DNA of 64,000 bases, taken from Cryptomeria japonica (Eukaryota; Streptophyta; Pinopsida; Cupressales; Cupressaceae). Positions 22,301 to 33,050 of the stretch are shown one piece after another (the stretch's first letter is position 1; every line of letters starts with the position of its first letter). The DNA lies in assembly GCF_030272615.1 (NCBI RefSeq), contig NC_081412.1, forward strand, positions 542,270,335-542,334,334, written 5' to 3'. The notes under the pieces were generated by a model. The model worked only from the letters and a program-made list of their open reading frames with translations, did not search any database and was not told where the DNA came from. The position numbers and the translations under genes were made by a program.

Positions 22301-23239
22301 CAACAACACAATAATCTGATTCATGCTCCTGCCCAAGAACTGCGTTCTCAAGTAGCTTCTTGGCCTTTCTCCGCATGGGGTTTGGATCTCATCGGAAAAA
22401 TCTCTCCTCCTTCATCTCAAGGACACACCTTCATTATAACCGCAACAGATTACTTTACGAAGTGGGTAGAAGCTATTCCCCTTCGCTCTACTACTGCTGA
22501 AGTGATTTGTCAATTTTTTCTAGAAAACATCATTTCTCGATTCGGGATACCTTCTACTATAATCTCGGATAATGGGACATCATTTAAGAACAAGGACGTG
22601 AAGAAATTCCTCGAGAAGTATCATATCAAACATCGATTTTCTACACCATACTATCCTCAGTCAAATGGTCAAGCCGAATCATCCAATAAGATAATTGAAC
22701 AAATTCTTCGCAAAATCGTGAATAAGCATGGTAAGGATTGGAGTAACCAGCTAATCTATGCTCTTTGGGCTTACCGAACGAGTGTACGAATTGCCACAGG
22801 AACTACTCCTTATAATCTTGTTTATGGTGCTGACGCTATTATGCCTTTAGAGTTAGAGATTCCATCACTTAGGGTTTCTCTCAAAGGTATAGTAGATGAT
22901 GACTCTTATAGAGAACAACGACTTCAACAGCTTGAGATGCTTGATGAACAGCGTATAAACGCTCTTGAGCATATTCAAGCGTATCACAAAACTCTACAAC
23001 GAAGCTATAATGATAAGGTTATTCAATGTTCCTTCTCAGTAGGTGACTTAGTCCTCTATGAGAACCAGCGCAATGTGAATGCCTTACCTACAGAAAAGGG
23101 AAAATTCAGTCCTAATTGGCTTGGACCATACATCGTTATTGAGGATTATGGATCAGGTGCTTACAAAATAGCGGATGTAGACGGTACGCCTCTTAAAGAA
23201 CCTATAAATGCTATGCACTTGCGTAGATATTATGCTTAA
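19388..23239 (+). CDS. Tat Gypsy Pol: G-patch-like, reverse transcriptase, RNase H, second RNase H, integrase (1283 aa)
   Basis: Domain order by residue: a G-patch-like segment around 35-80 (HYGRGFRIFAKHGYHGKG); reverse transcriptase about 255-450 with CTDFRDLNKAS and the active-site YVDDILAKS near 408; a first RNase H about 545-640 (LLYTAASSHALAALLAQ); a second, archaeal-type RNase H about 700-790 (WELYFDGSKCRTGSGAGVV). The integrase has a zinc-binding region near 925-970 (HSGACGGHFGG, CHQCQQH) and a core with GLDLIGKI near 998, IISDNGTSF near 1060 and QAESSNK near 1095. The C-terminal segment (LGPYIVIEDYGSGAYKI) resembles the integrase chromatin-binding tail region. The dual RNase H is diagnostic of the Tat lineage. 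The frame is uninterrupted. It would copy element RNA into DNA in particles and insert it in the nucleus. Confidence 0.95.
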   Translation: MSNNFVAASQTSSPHISNYEEFDSLSYEKPPSLFEMADHYGRGFRIFAKHGYHGKGCGAHEQGIRVPLETNFHNYAFGLGFNPCKRTKASKRPCISVNAISTSLSIQHPEYIDGDPSCAYALDVFPTDDALAEFLGAYDTLPRYHHNRGLPYCLNTEAYFGKEIDNDEIVKEFPQLKDTPQQSNLLISDTTDVKMDPCNKEKVIKIGKCLDEEERKQYEELLHEFPEIFAWAYSDMPGIDPKIVTHNIVLVPDAKPVKQKIRKMNPKVALLVKAEIEKLLEAGFIRPIDYSTWISNIVVVAKLDNKIRMCTDFRDLNKASLKDDFPLPNIDMIVDSTAGHALLSFMDGFSGYNQIFINPQDQFKTAFTTPWGTFCWIMMPFGLKNAGATYQRAMTLIFHDYMHKILEDYVDDILAKSFLRMDHVKILRQIFERIRKYHMRLNPRKCVFGVDSGKLLGFIVSHRGIEVDTKKIDAIVNMPPPRNVSQLKSLQGKIQAIRRFVSQLADRTFPFTQLLKKDITFQWNEDCQQAFEDLKVYLASPPILQPVEPSKPFLLYTAASSHALAALLAQHDKDGKECLVYYISRTLLDYETRYSAIERQCLAVVFATQKLRHYLLNSEVHVMVKFDPLKHLFSKTDLSGRLAKWVMMLTEFDLKFISQRAIKGQALTDHLVEAPSPFSFPNPESFPDDFILSIEKDETWELYFDGSKCRTGSGAGVVLISPTKKPVPLSYRLNFLCTNNIAEYEALIAGIKAALALNIKHIHIYGYSQLIIRQVTGIYQAKQDKLSQYKDLAISLLQKFDSYTMEPVPRKDNRHADAMACVASLVSLEDPVVDLKFFIHNLISPAIVNDSSLVTCCDFIDSDEWYSHIVRYLTDGIFPDSANRNTRARIHKLSARYIILSNVLYRRGYDGLLLRCLNKLKIPVALEEAHSGACGGHFGGKSLVHRLLHMGYYWKTMQKDSFSFVKKCHQCQQHNNLIHAPAQELRSQVASWPFSAWGLDLIGKISPPSSQGHTFIITATDYFTKWVEAIPLRSTTAEVICQFFLENIISRFGIPSTIISDNGTSFKNKDVKKFLEKYHIKHRFSTPYYPQSNGQAESSNKIIEQILRKIVNKHGKDWSNQLIYALWAYRTSVRIATGTTPYNLVYGADAIMPLELEIPSLRVSLKGIVDDDSYREQRLQQLEMLDEQRINALEHIQAYHKTLQRSYNDKVIQCSFSVGDLVLYENQRNVNALPTEKGKFSPNWLGPYIVIEDYGSGAYKIADVDGTPLKEPINAMHLRRYYA

Positions 23240-23750
23240 TTCTTCATTCCTTATTTATCTTCTTTTCAATTCTTCAAACATTGGATAATATGTTAGTGTT
23301 TCTTGATTAAAGCAAAATAGAATTAAATATTATATTGTTTAATCTATATTGCTTCATTCTTGACAAGCGTGTCTTCTTACTTTATAGTTTGTCTTGAATT
23401 CATTTATGTAAATTGTGAAAGATTTACATTCCATTATGCTAGCATATTATACAGTGTCTTTATGTGTTAAGTAGAATCGTATCATGTTGTGTTTAAGTTC
23501 AAAATTAAATCACATTAGTTATATGATTCTTAGACTTAATGCATATTTCTTCCTTATCATCAATGTTGTACTTGATTAAATATTTTAATTAAGTCACACA
23601 TGTATCAATTTAATCATGGAGCATTGAGAAATCAATCACATGGAAATTCAATTCTGAACATACATGTACATTTACCAGATGTATTAGATTTAATCAAAAC
23701 AAAATATACAATGTTTTAAGCATTAAAGATAACACATTTGAGACAAAAGA
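23240..23750. other. Spacer after pol
   Basis: AT-rich DNA between pol and the antisense gene. I see no coding or structured signal in it. Confidence 0.5.
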
Positions 23751-23755
23751 GAAGC

Positions 23756-23756
<1 letters not shown>

Positions 23757-23817
<61 letters not shown>

Positions 23818-23844
23818 GTGTGTGTGTGTGTGTGTGTGTGTGTG
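23757..23844. repeat. Compound microsatellite (TA)n(TG)n
   Basis: About 55 bp of nearly pure TA is followed by about 28 bp of pure TG, located just past the 3' end of the antisense gene. This type of tract is prone to length change. Confidence 0.98.
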
Positions 23845-23906
23845 GATCGTATACAAATATAGGTCACTGTATATCCAAAATGTGACCTCTCTTTTACATC
23901 ATAAAA

Positions 23907-26512
23907 TCATCTCCTATCCCTAGGGCTAGTGGCTGGAGAGTGTCGACTGGACGCTCCCTCCTGATCTGGCCGTGAAGGTGGACCCATGGGTGTGTAGTGC
24001 AATACAGACCATGAGTGACTCCGAGAGGAACTCCTGCGATCCCTATCCATAAGGATCGCGCGATAGGTGGTAGCCTCGGTCTGAGCCACTGCTAGATCTC
24101 GCCGCGACTGCTGGAGGTCCTCTGATAAGACTCTCTCTCTCTGTCGCGCTTGCTAGAGGTCCTTTGATAGGACTCTCTCTCTCTCCCTCCATATATCTAC
24201 CTGTACTTGGAATGGGAAAAACAAATCCTCATGCCGACCCGCGTTCCCCTGAGGCCTATAGGCAATCTGTGAGGAACTGGGGATCTGTGCTATCATGGAA
24301 ATATCTGTCATTGCCTGCTGAATTAGGGAACGCCATTCCTGCACATTAGCTGTGGTAGTAGAATAGATTTTTGTTAGTACCATTCTATATCGTCAAAACA
24401 TTAATCAATCAATATAAACCTACTATACCTGGATCTCCCTCACGCCAATAGGAATCATGATATGGTAGCATCTGTGATTGGGAACCGCTAGGCTCCCCTC
24501 GCTCGAATAATCTGTGCACGATGGGTGTGGGCTGGACGGTACTAGGAACAGGTCTTCGTATCACCTCATGTTCCCCCTGTTGGGGAATAAGAGGTGGATC
24601 CAGAGCTATGGTATCATCTCCTGAATGGTGGGGAGCTGCATTTGATTCCTCCTCATCATCTCTATCCTCCTCCTCATCATCCTCCTCATCATCCTCATCC
24701 TTGTCCTCATCCGCATCATCACCTGCGTCTCTCTCGTCCTCCTCTCTATCTGTATCCTCCTCCTCCTCCTCGGCACTGGGCTGATCGCTTGTAGGTGGAT
24801 CAGGATCTCCCGCCTCCTCATGACCCTCTCCCTCCTCTGGCTCCTCTGACCTGGATCCCTGGTCCTCGTCTTGGTCTCCATGTCTCCATGGGCCTGGATA
24901 GCCTGTCGGATGATCTGGTGGAAAGATAGGACCTGGATACGATCTCATAAACCATGAGACGTACCTGCGCTATGCTCCAGGCTCTGCAAAATAATCAGTG
25001 ACTACATCCTGATCAGATCCCTCTAAGTTTGTAGTCTCGATGTCATCTATCGTCGGTCTCGCTACTGCTCTAGGTCTGGGAAGGACCCGTGAGTGTCGAG
25101 TATAGATGGGCACATCGGCTGGAACACACTGCTCTAGCCCGAACTACCTCCGTACTCGGTCAAAGTAGAAAGGGACTATGATGTGTGCATATCGTCCCCG
25201 CAATAGGCGGTTCCTCTGTAGGCATGCTAACTGTCTCTCCATCCCATCCCATCTGTGCATCCATAGGTAAGGTCTCCACACTGTCACCTCAGTTGTCAGT
25301 CTGTCAAAAATCACTCTCCAATATAATAAATCTCCAAATCTCCACTCGCTGGTAAGTGGATAAGCGAACACCCTAGGTCGCTCGCTCGCTGTACTCAGCG
25401 GAAAGCCGATGGGCCTGGTGCATGTGAAGTGCTCTAAAATCCACACCTGCAGAAGTGTGCATGTCATCAAACTGCAACCCTGTCCGAATACATACTCCTC
25501 AAGGTCGTGATAGAGATGTGCAAGCATACTCCGACCCCAAGCATACACTCTCTTGTGTCTCTCCATCGCTCTGATACACCATGTGAGACCCCCATGCATA
25601 TGTGTCCCTCGCCCATTAGGGCAGACGGCTAGTGCTATGATGGCTATCATAAGGCATCTCAGAAGGGGTACCTCCCCTGTAGGATGTAAGAGCCAGCTGA
25701 CCATGATGCGACCTCTCGTCTCGCTCGGCATGACTCTCCCTATGCAATACACCTGCTCTCTCTGATGATCCTCCGCTGACTGATCGGTCACGTATGTAAC
25801 AGTCACTCCTCTGATAGGAAGACAAAGTATACGGTACACATCCTCGAGTGTGACTGTTAACTCTCCTACTGGAAGGTGAAAAGTGCATGTGTCAGGATCC
25901 CATCGCTCCATCAATGCCATCAGCATCGCAGGATGGAACCAAATAGCTGGCATGAGGATCACATACCACAATCCCACAATCGATAGTGTGTCTCTCTCTG
26001 ACTGAGTCAGCCGCGGAATCTGATCTCGCAAACTGTGAAGAATATGTCCCGCTGTATGCTCTCTCATGTACGGGAGACCCTGCAACACCAAAACATGATC
26101 GTAATCAGTACTCAATCATCAAAATCGCTAATGCAAACTGTCGAACATCGTGTGCTAGTCCTGAAACCCCTCGCCAAGCCCTGATTGGGGACCATAGTGT
26201 CCTGTCAGGGACCATGGCGCCCTGTCAGGGACCATGACGCCCTGAGGGGACCATGGCGCCCTGAAGGGACCATGACGCCCCTATCAGGGACCATGGCGCC
26301 CTGAGGGGACCAGGGCGCCCCACAGGGACCATGGCGCCCTGGGTGGGCCCCAGGTCAGCCTTCAGGGCCCGCATACAATCACAGAAAAGTCAAAATGTAG
26401 AAAATCAAAAGTCAAAGTTCAGTCAACTCACCTCATCCAGTGGCTCGTCGTCAATCACGGCCTGGCACAGGATCTCAACCCTTGTGGGACGCTCCAGTCG
26501 TCGTGAAGGCAT
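23907..26512 (-). pseudogene. Antisense plant mobile domain (PMD, aminotransferase-like) gene carried by the Tat element
   Basis: The minus strand encodes a PMD core at about 25150-26080. HPAMLMALMERWDPDTCTFH and GELTVTLEDVYRILCLPIRG match the hallmark PMD 'lveRW...tHTFHLPxGExTiTLeDv' region of MAIN/MAIL1-type proteins and TE-linked PMD proteins. A likely first exon (26432-26512, starting ATG on the minus strand, 27 codons) ends at a GT donor near 26431. An AG acceptor lies next to 26079, and the phase is kept across the intron. Downstream the coding strand has a Pro-rich then very acidic segment (24650-24830) and a charged helical tail with a short duplicated phrase (about 24080-24180). It is opposite in strand to gag-pol and lies between pol and the 3' LTR, a position where antisense extra ORFs are known in Tat elements. 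It looks broken in a few places. Cellular PMD proteins act in the nucleus in gene silencing and genome stability; a role for this copy is unknown. Confidence 0.8.
26187..26341. repeat. GGACCATGGCGCC minisatellite, about eight units of 19-20 bp
   Basis: Units of the form gggaccatggcgccctg(tca) are repeated about eight times inside the likely intron of the antisense PMD gene. Each unit contains GGCGCC or a close variant and a GGACC. The motif recalls the LTR inverted repeats and the triplicated unit at 17022. Confidence 0.92.
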
Positions 26513-27080
26513 GATGATGGCTATATGGGCTCCGCTACACTGAATAGTATTCTGAAATCAATAAAGTGACAAATGCAAGTGTCACTTTCAAGGTATATAC
26601 TCTCATTTGTTTATCTTCATTTTTTGAAACCCTAATTTTCCTCTTTCACTCATTTCATCATAACTTGAGTTTGGGAGATGCGATTTTCGAACCGTTTGTT
26701 GCGTAGGAATCGTATTTTCAGTCCCCTACTCTCGGGATGTTCCAAAAAGTGCTCTGATGAAGCCTTTTCAGTGAACATCCCTCATCAATACTCTCTTACA
26801 CAATTTGTCGTAAGTAAACATGCTACCCTGTTTCACCTCCCTAATAAGCAAGTCGAAACAGGGGGGGGCATACAGCTACTCACAAATTTCATCACTTTCC
26901 TTAGTAAGCATTAGGTGATTTTTGTGATCTAACGTTTGTTTTGTAGGGTGTGGTTCCTAACTGTGTACTGCAGATGCCGCTGCGGGCTTCGTCCAACAAC
27001 TTATGGATATATCCTTTTTCAAATAATGTTTACTTTATGTACTTTAGCTTGCATATGCACATAGTACTCATATGACCGCT
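26513..27080. other. Region upstream of the antisense gene, before the PPT
   Basis: About 570 bp that would hold the promoter of the antisense PMD gene (on the minus strand) and the 3' untranslated part of the sense transcript. I see no clear coding region in it. Confidence 0.45.
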
Positions 27081-27095
27081 AAAGTGGGGGCTAAA
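27081..27095 (+). other. Polypurine tract
   Basis: AAAGTGGGGGCTAAA directly precedes the TGTAACGTC of the right LTR. The 18-base phrase gctaaagtgggggctaaa, including this PPT, is identical in the minus-strand relative next to its LTR at 32384. Confidence 0.9.
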
Positions 27096-28756
27096 TGTAA
27101 CGTCATAAATTGTACGCACTTGCTAAAGCAGTACAATTTAACACCTAGTTTAGCACCCGCCTTGGCGCAATTGCACTTTGCATGGCATTTCCCCTTTAGC
27201 ACTTAATTAATCGAATTAATTAGGTCTAAAGGTTCTATTTCACCATTTTCCACATCACAAAGTTGGGCCCTTTCATTAAAGCGTGCCCCTTTCATTTTAT
27301 TCCTCCAATACATCACTTAATCAAAAACCCTAATTAGGCCCTATTATGAGCTTGGGGGCTTAATTTCGGGGGTCAAAACATCTCAAAATCACTTGTAACT
27401 TTGGGATTCTCTCTAAAATCATCATATCTGACGGCCCTGAAAATTTGGTGAAAAGTTGTCAGGACTGTGGCGCCCGGAGTGCACACGGTCCCGGACATTT
27501 TTCCCGAAATTTTAGGAGTGCGATCCAATCATAAAATAAAGCTTAACCCCAAGAAATTGGCGGGATATTCAATCTCTAGGTCAGCCAAAAGATGAAATTG
27601 CGACCTAGGGTTTCATACATAAGAGCTCTCTTTCTTCATTTGAAAGGATCCGATTTTTGTTTTCAGGAACTTCATATGCAGTGAAAGAGCAGATCTTTGA
27701 AGACTTCAACATCTTACAACATCCCTCTATCAAGCATTTATCAATTCCATTCATCCATTTAGGGCTTGGAAGACATTGAAGAACAATAGGAGATTACCGA
27801 CTGAAGATTGGCTTGTACTCCTCCCTTGAGGGTTGGGTATGATTTCATGTTGTTTTCATGTCTTTACATAAGCTTCAATACATCATTTATTCATGCTTTA
27901 GATCACTTTGTATCTTGATTTAGAGCATTTACGTTATCATTTACAAGCAATTAGGGTTTACTTTCTAGGTTGCTCTAGTTTGCTTTCTTGCATTTTAGGA
28001 CCTTGCACACACACTAGGTCTGCACACACAATACATTTTACAAAACAACTTGGCTATTCGTGGAGGTGGAAATCACCGAAGCGGGGGTTTGACTAAGGCA
28101 AAACCCTATATAGCTACCCATACACCCTTTTTCAGATATCATTGCAGGTTTCGGGATTCAGACGACGCCGCGGGATACAGATCCGAAGAGAGAAGGTCGA
28201 GACAGCACTCTGTATCAAATTGCAGAGCAGAAGACTGGGACAGGGGCGCTGGGCACCCTGGTCCTGCCAGGACAGGGGCGCTAGGTGCCCTGGTCCTTGG
28301 GACAGAGGCGCTGGGCGCCCTGGTCCTCCGGACAGACAGCTTTCAGACAGCTTTCCGACAGTGTTCCAGAGTGCAGAACAGCAGTTTCCGGTGCAGTTTT
28401 CAGGACAATGGCGCCCGCGCCCCCGTCCCGAACATATTTAGTCCAATTTTGACTCCGGGTACACGTCTGCATTCTTATTTCATCCTTGTATTTACAGTTG
28501 TTCATTGTTTAATCTCAATTCTGCAATCTTGTTATTAGTTCATACTTGCATTTTGGGATTAGGGTTTGAACTTGCATTACTTGATCTTACAATTTCAACA
28601 AGGGAATAGAAATCCTAATAGATATCTCGTGGCTCTCTCTTTCACCAAAAGAAGTAGCCAATTGTGCGATATCTCTAGGCTCTTTCGTATTCCGTAATGT
28701 GTGTCAAAAGGTAGGATTAGGGCATGTTAACCTGGTCTCACTTTTTCCACCACACA
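27096..28756 (+). repeat. 3' LTR of Tat Gypsy element, 1661 bp
   Basis: It is a near-identical copy of 15881-17530 (about 2.2% substitutions by hand count), starting TGTAACGTC and ending CCACCACACA. It is followed by gtttg, the right copy of the target duplication (28757-28761). Confidence 0.96.
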
Positions 28757-28761
28757 GTTTG

Positions 28762-31206
28762 AAATAAGATGAATATCCTATTGAACATAGTCAATGGGGA
28801 CTAGAGATGCGGTGATTTCAAGTAGACCAACAATAATATAAAATGGAGATTGGCTCTTAATATGAGAAATAGGAACTAGGAGAGGAGACTCTAATCCATT
28901 TAAACATGCAAGACTCAAGCTCCTCTAAAGTATCATCATTAAAGGGTATGCAGTCTACATGTACAAGGAGAATAAGATGATCAACTAGAAGATCCTCCCA
29001 GAATGGAGAGATATGAAGGTCTTTATGTATCTCCCAAATTCAATTCCCAATTGTATGGGGAAAATCAATTTCTAATACTACACACATGGTGTCATGACCA
29101 ACACTAGAATAAATCACTCCTACAACATGATTACTAATGATAGCCCAAACTGATCAACCCCCTAGTGTGGGTGGTGTAGGTATGAGTCCATATAGATAAG
29201 GTAAAAGATCAAGCCACCTAAGATGTGTAGGATTGTATTTTTCTAGGGCTCAAAATCATCCTTTATTAGGATGACAAGAGGAGGATGAACAAAAAACCCA
29301 TGATAATATTGGATGTACAAGGCTTTATGCATGTAGATTAAGCAAGTGCCTTGGATAGTTGAAGGTCCATTAGAGGCTATGAATTCTCTTTTTTTGGTAG
29401 TGAGTGAGTTTGATGAGAAACACAACCCATAGTTTCTATGTCCACTAATAAAATAGAGTATATAGTTTCTATGCATTCCTTTAAGGAGGTCATGTGATTA
29501 CATAGTTTATGTTTAGGTTTTGATTTTGATTGTAAGATATAAATTAGTTATGCCAAGTGAATATTATCTATTTGGAAAATATCTAGGTACCTTACTCATA
29601 TTGAGCATGTTGATGTTTAGTATAATTTTCTTTTAAGATGGTGGAGAATAGTAAGGTCATATTTTCGAAAATTGCCATTTACGATAATATTGTAGATTCT
29701 CATATAAATCTAGTGAGAACAAAGAAGTACTCTTGGTATATGAAATCCATAAGCCTTGGATCCTTTTTTTGTTTTCAATTAATTTCATTGGAATTTATAA
29801 TATCAAGTGGGATAATGTAGGGTAATTTAATATTTAATTGTAATACTAATGTATATTATATGTCATGTCTCCAAACACCTTGGGGAGGGTACTTGTGTGG
29901 CCCTTTAGGTGGACGATAGATAATTATTCTTCTATTATTTTCTTATTGACTTGGAATATTATTTATAATAGAATTCATAAAGGAAGTAGATCACGATAGT
30001 TGTGGTTACAAATTAATTAGATTTCATTCATGGAATTTTCTTGATTTTGAGTGCTAAGAGGGAGTTATGGAGCATACCTTCATCATTAGTAGATCCCATG
30101 TGAGTTGGTTGTTGGGTTTACATGTCATTCTTAGTTGTGTACCATTATGGGGAGTTATAAGTCAAGGATTTTATTCACAATGATTATTTTTTGTGACACA
30201 AGAGTTACCTTTTTATTGTTGACTTAATGAGAGTTATATTTATTATTCTAGGAGATTGAACATATGAATAGGTCATGGGATTTCTCATGTAAATATCTTA
30301 TGATTTCGTATTTTTAAATGCTTTATGACTTGGAGCCTTGGAATTGTAGTTTCATGAGTTATTTTCAAGTTCACGTGTTACAAAAATGTTGTCAAATTGA
30401 ATGGAGAAATAATATTTCATTTGTAGTCTTATGTTGAATATTAATACATAAGTATATCTCTCTTTCATAGTGGAGTTATTTCAGCAAGGGTTTATCCATG
30501 CAAATTCAATTTCATGTGTTTAATGATTTTTATTTTGTGATTTTAAGATTACATTATATCTTTATGGGTAATACAATGTTGCATTGATGAAATCATATTT
30601 GCATACTCTTTGGAGAGTTAATGTATGTAGTAATTCACCTTGATTTAATGGTACAGATACCTTGGGGAAAGTGTTTATTAATGAATCCAAGATTAGAGAT
30701 AAATCTAATCTCAAGAAGAATCTCTTCTAACATAAAAATTTGCGTGCAAGTTGAATACTTATACATAGGAGAAACTAAAAGAATATAAACCATTGGTACA
30801 AAATTACAAAGCCTCAATACTATTCATGTAACCAAGGATAGATGAAAGAAGAACAAACAATGTGATATTGATACCATGTGAAATAATCTATAGTTTCACA
30901 AGAGACATTAGATCCTACACAAGTCAAGAATACTAATCTAAAGTCAACTTGTCTCACCACTAAAGTCATAACCATTATCATTGTAGAGGAGTTCCAACTA
31001 TAAGAGTTGGCTATGGAGATAGCAACCCAAGATCAAAAGACATAATAGAAAGCACAATGAAATTATGAGTTGAGATTACAAAGGAATCGTTAAATAGGAA
31101 AAGGTGAGACATAGAATATCATAAAATTATGAAAACTTTATTAATAAAATGATGAGATACATAAAGTGATCAATATTCTATGTGTACCCTAAGTAAAATT
31201 AAGTAA
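28762..31206. other. Unclassified intergenic DNA
   Basis: About 2.4 kb of AT-rich sequence without a convincing coding region. A segment around 28915-29035 shares phrases with 41170-41290 (caagctcctctaaa-tatcatcat and aatggagagatatga-ggtct), so part of it is an old dispersed repeat. Short reading frames (29243-29476, 29638-29820) show no recognisable domain. Confidence 0.5.
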
Positions 31207-31211
31207 TAAGG
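31207..31211. repeat. Target-site duplication (taagg), left copy
   Basis: taagg flanks the minus-strand Gypsy element here and again at 40122-40126. Confidence 0.9.
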
Positions 31212-32384
31212 TGTAAGCTGGAAAACTCAAACTTAGCAAACTCACCACGTGGAAGGGAGAAATCACTAAGCTGATTTTCACTTGGAGGACTTCACATTCA
31301 AAAGAGAGGATAAATCTACTAGATCCACTCCTAAATGATACAAGGACCGAATACTAAGTAGATTGATTGTGTTTGGAATGTGTTTGACCCTCTTTTGTAA
31401 GTTGAATAAGTAAAGTGTTGAAATTGAAGGCAAAATAAGTGGAAACAGTGAGCTACAAATTCAAGATTATGTCGTGCACCTGGATCTAAGAAGTTTGAGA
31501 TGATTCGGAGCTGCTCTACAAAATCTGCCAAAAGTAGTAGGGATTGTGTTTCCAGACCAAGTCACCCACCCTCTTGGTCCTCCAAACTTTCTGTACGTCG
31601 AAAAGGGTTTTTCTGTCTCTGCAAATAAAGCTTAATTCTAGAGGTACAACTACGCACCTTCTTCCTACACACAAAAAGAAGTAGAAATGGGTTGGGAATA
31701 GAGGCTTGTCTAAGTCAAACCCTGGTTTGGAATCAACCTTGAATGAAATATTGCAAATGCTTGAAATAAATGATGAAAAGGTATACCTTTAGATCTGAAA
31801 TAGATGATGATGATGCTTTTCTTCTTATATGTAATCACATATGTTGAATGAAATGGCATGAACATGAAAAAACCCTAACATATACACACATGCTTGCAAA
31901 TGAATGATGTAATGTTGCTCCAATTGATAGATGAAGAATATGCAGCCTTGAGGAATGCTAGATGAAGAATGCTTGAATGTAGTCTCCTTGCCTTCTCCTA
32001 TTTTTGCCTTATGATTGCTTGTGAATGTCTTCTTATGCTTGTATATCTATCAAAATGAGAGGGGAAGACCTCCTTATATACTTTCCTATTGTCAAACATT
32101 TTAATTTTTTGACATAGGTGAAGAATTGTTTTCCCGCTCATATTTGGGATAGAGCCTAGGGGCCAAAATAGGTCCTAATTAGGGAGGACCAGGGTGTGGT
32201 GCTCTATTCCTACCCTAATTTAGGCTAGGAAAAAGGGGCTATGCAAGTTACAAGATGCAAATACAAATCTTGGTTGCATGGGGGAGGCATAAACAGGTCT
32301 CGATCAAGCATGGGGAGGAGGTCGCTAAGGTGGGGACCCCAAATGCGGTCAAAATTGTAGGGGGTGCAATTTTAGGACGCTACA
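31212..32384 (-). repeat. 3' LTR (minus strand), 1173 bp
   Basis: On the minus strand it starts TGTAGCGTCCTAAAATTG and ends CTTACA. It contains a TATATAAGGA core promoter (about 32070-32082) and a GACCAAG...CTTGGTC inverted repeat (31555-31579). Confidence 0.9.
32070..32082 (-). promoter_or_regulatory. LTR core promoter block (TATATAAGGAGGT)
   Basis: On the minus strand it reads AGTATATAAGGAGGTC followed by TCCCCTCTCATTTT. The same block, TATA(A/T)AAGGAGGT followed by CCTCTCA, occurs in the solo LTRs at 42305 (minus) and 45053 (plus), so it is the conserved start region of this LTR family. Confidence 0.65.
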
Positions 32385-32402
32385 TTTAGCCCCCACTTTA
32401 GC
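32385..32402 (-). other. Polypurine tract
   Basis: On the minus strand gctaaagtgggggctaaa lies directly next to the LTR start. It is identical to the sequence next to the 3' LTR of the autonomous Tat element. Confidence 0.88.
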
Positions 32403-32824
32403 AGGAGTATGAGCTTACACAAATACTCATGGTAAAGTAGAAGAAAGAGAGACAAAGAAGATGAGGAATACGAAGAAAAATCACAAGGAGTATAAGATAT
32501 CACTAATTTAGAGGAACTAAGCCCCCAATCTTAGGATCTTAACTCACTCAAACATATGCAAGGGCACACAAAACAAGACAAATAAAGAAAAAAAAGACAA
32601 AAAAAAGGAAAAGACACAAAGGAACACAAGATCCAAAAGCCAAAAATAAGACCTCAAGTCAATTAGTTGAAGAGACCTCGATATCAAAATGTCTCAACAA
32701 CTAATATCATTCTTGAAAAATATCATCTCACTAACACAAATGATCACATAAAAGAGAAAAGAAAGCATCATCCATGAACTATCAATAAAAAAACTATGAG
32801 TTCATTAGAGGAAGAAGAGAGAGC

Positions 32825-33050
32825 ATGAATACATGCTAGATGTGTTTATCCAATTGATCTATGAGAAGAATGATGAGAGAGGGCATGGACTGCTCGCCCC
32901 TAGATGTTTTTATCTAGGTGATCCATGAGAAGAATAATGAGAGGGGGAATGGATTTCTCACCCCTAGATGTTTTTATCTAGGTGATCCATGGTGAGAAAG
33001 GACATGGAAAACTTTCCCCTAGATGTTTTTATCTAGGTGATCCATGTGGG
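32825..33050. repeat. Short tandem repeat, about 65-80 bp, three to four copies
   Basis: The units share 'tagatgtttttatctaggtg', 'atccatgagaagaat' and related phrases. Each unit contains the small palindrome CTAGATG...TATCTAG. Confidence 0.8.

Larger units (their letters stand above)
15881..28756 (+). mobile_element. Tat-lineage Ty3/Gypsy LTR retrotransposon with antisense PMD gene, 12.9 kb
   Basis: Two LTRs of about 1.65 kb bracket a PBS, a protease-containing ORF, a 1283-codon pol ORF, an antisense accessory gene and a PPT. A perfect 5-bp duplication (gtttg) flanks it. By hand count the LTRs differ at roughly 36 of 1650 positions plus two small length changes (about 2.2%), mostly C/T and G/A differences, so it is fairly young. 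Two RNase H-like domains in pol, a large size and an extra ORF before the 3' LTR are features of the Tat lineage. The sense ORFs look whole, while the antisense accessory gene looks broken in a few places. A clear Gag capsid or CCHC knuckle was not recognised, so it may rely on Gag supplied in trans, or its Gag may be too diverged to see. Confidence 0.95.

Noticed and set aside
24521-24881. Ser-rich and Pro/His-rich frames on the plus strand and an Arg/Met-rich minus frame
   Set aside because: They are shadows of the acidic tract of the antisense PMD gene in other frames.
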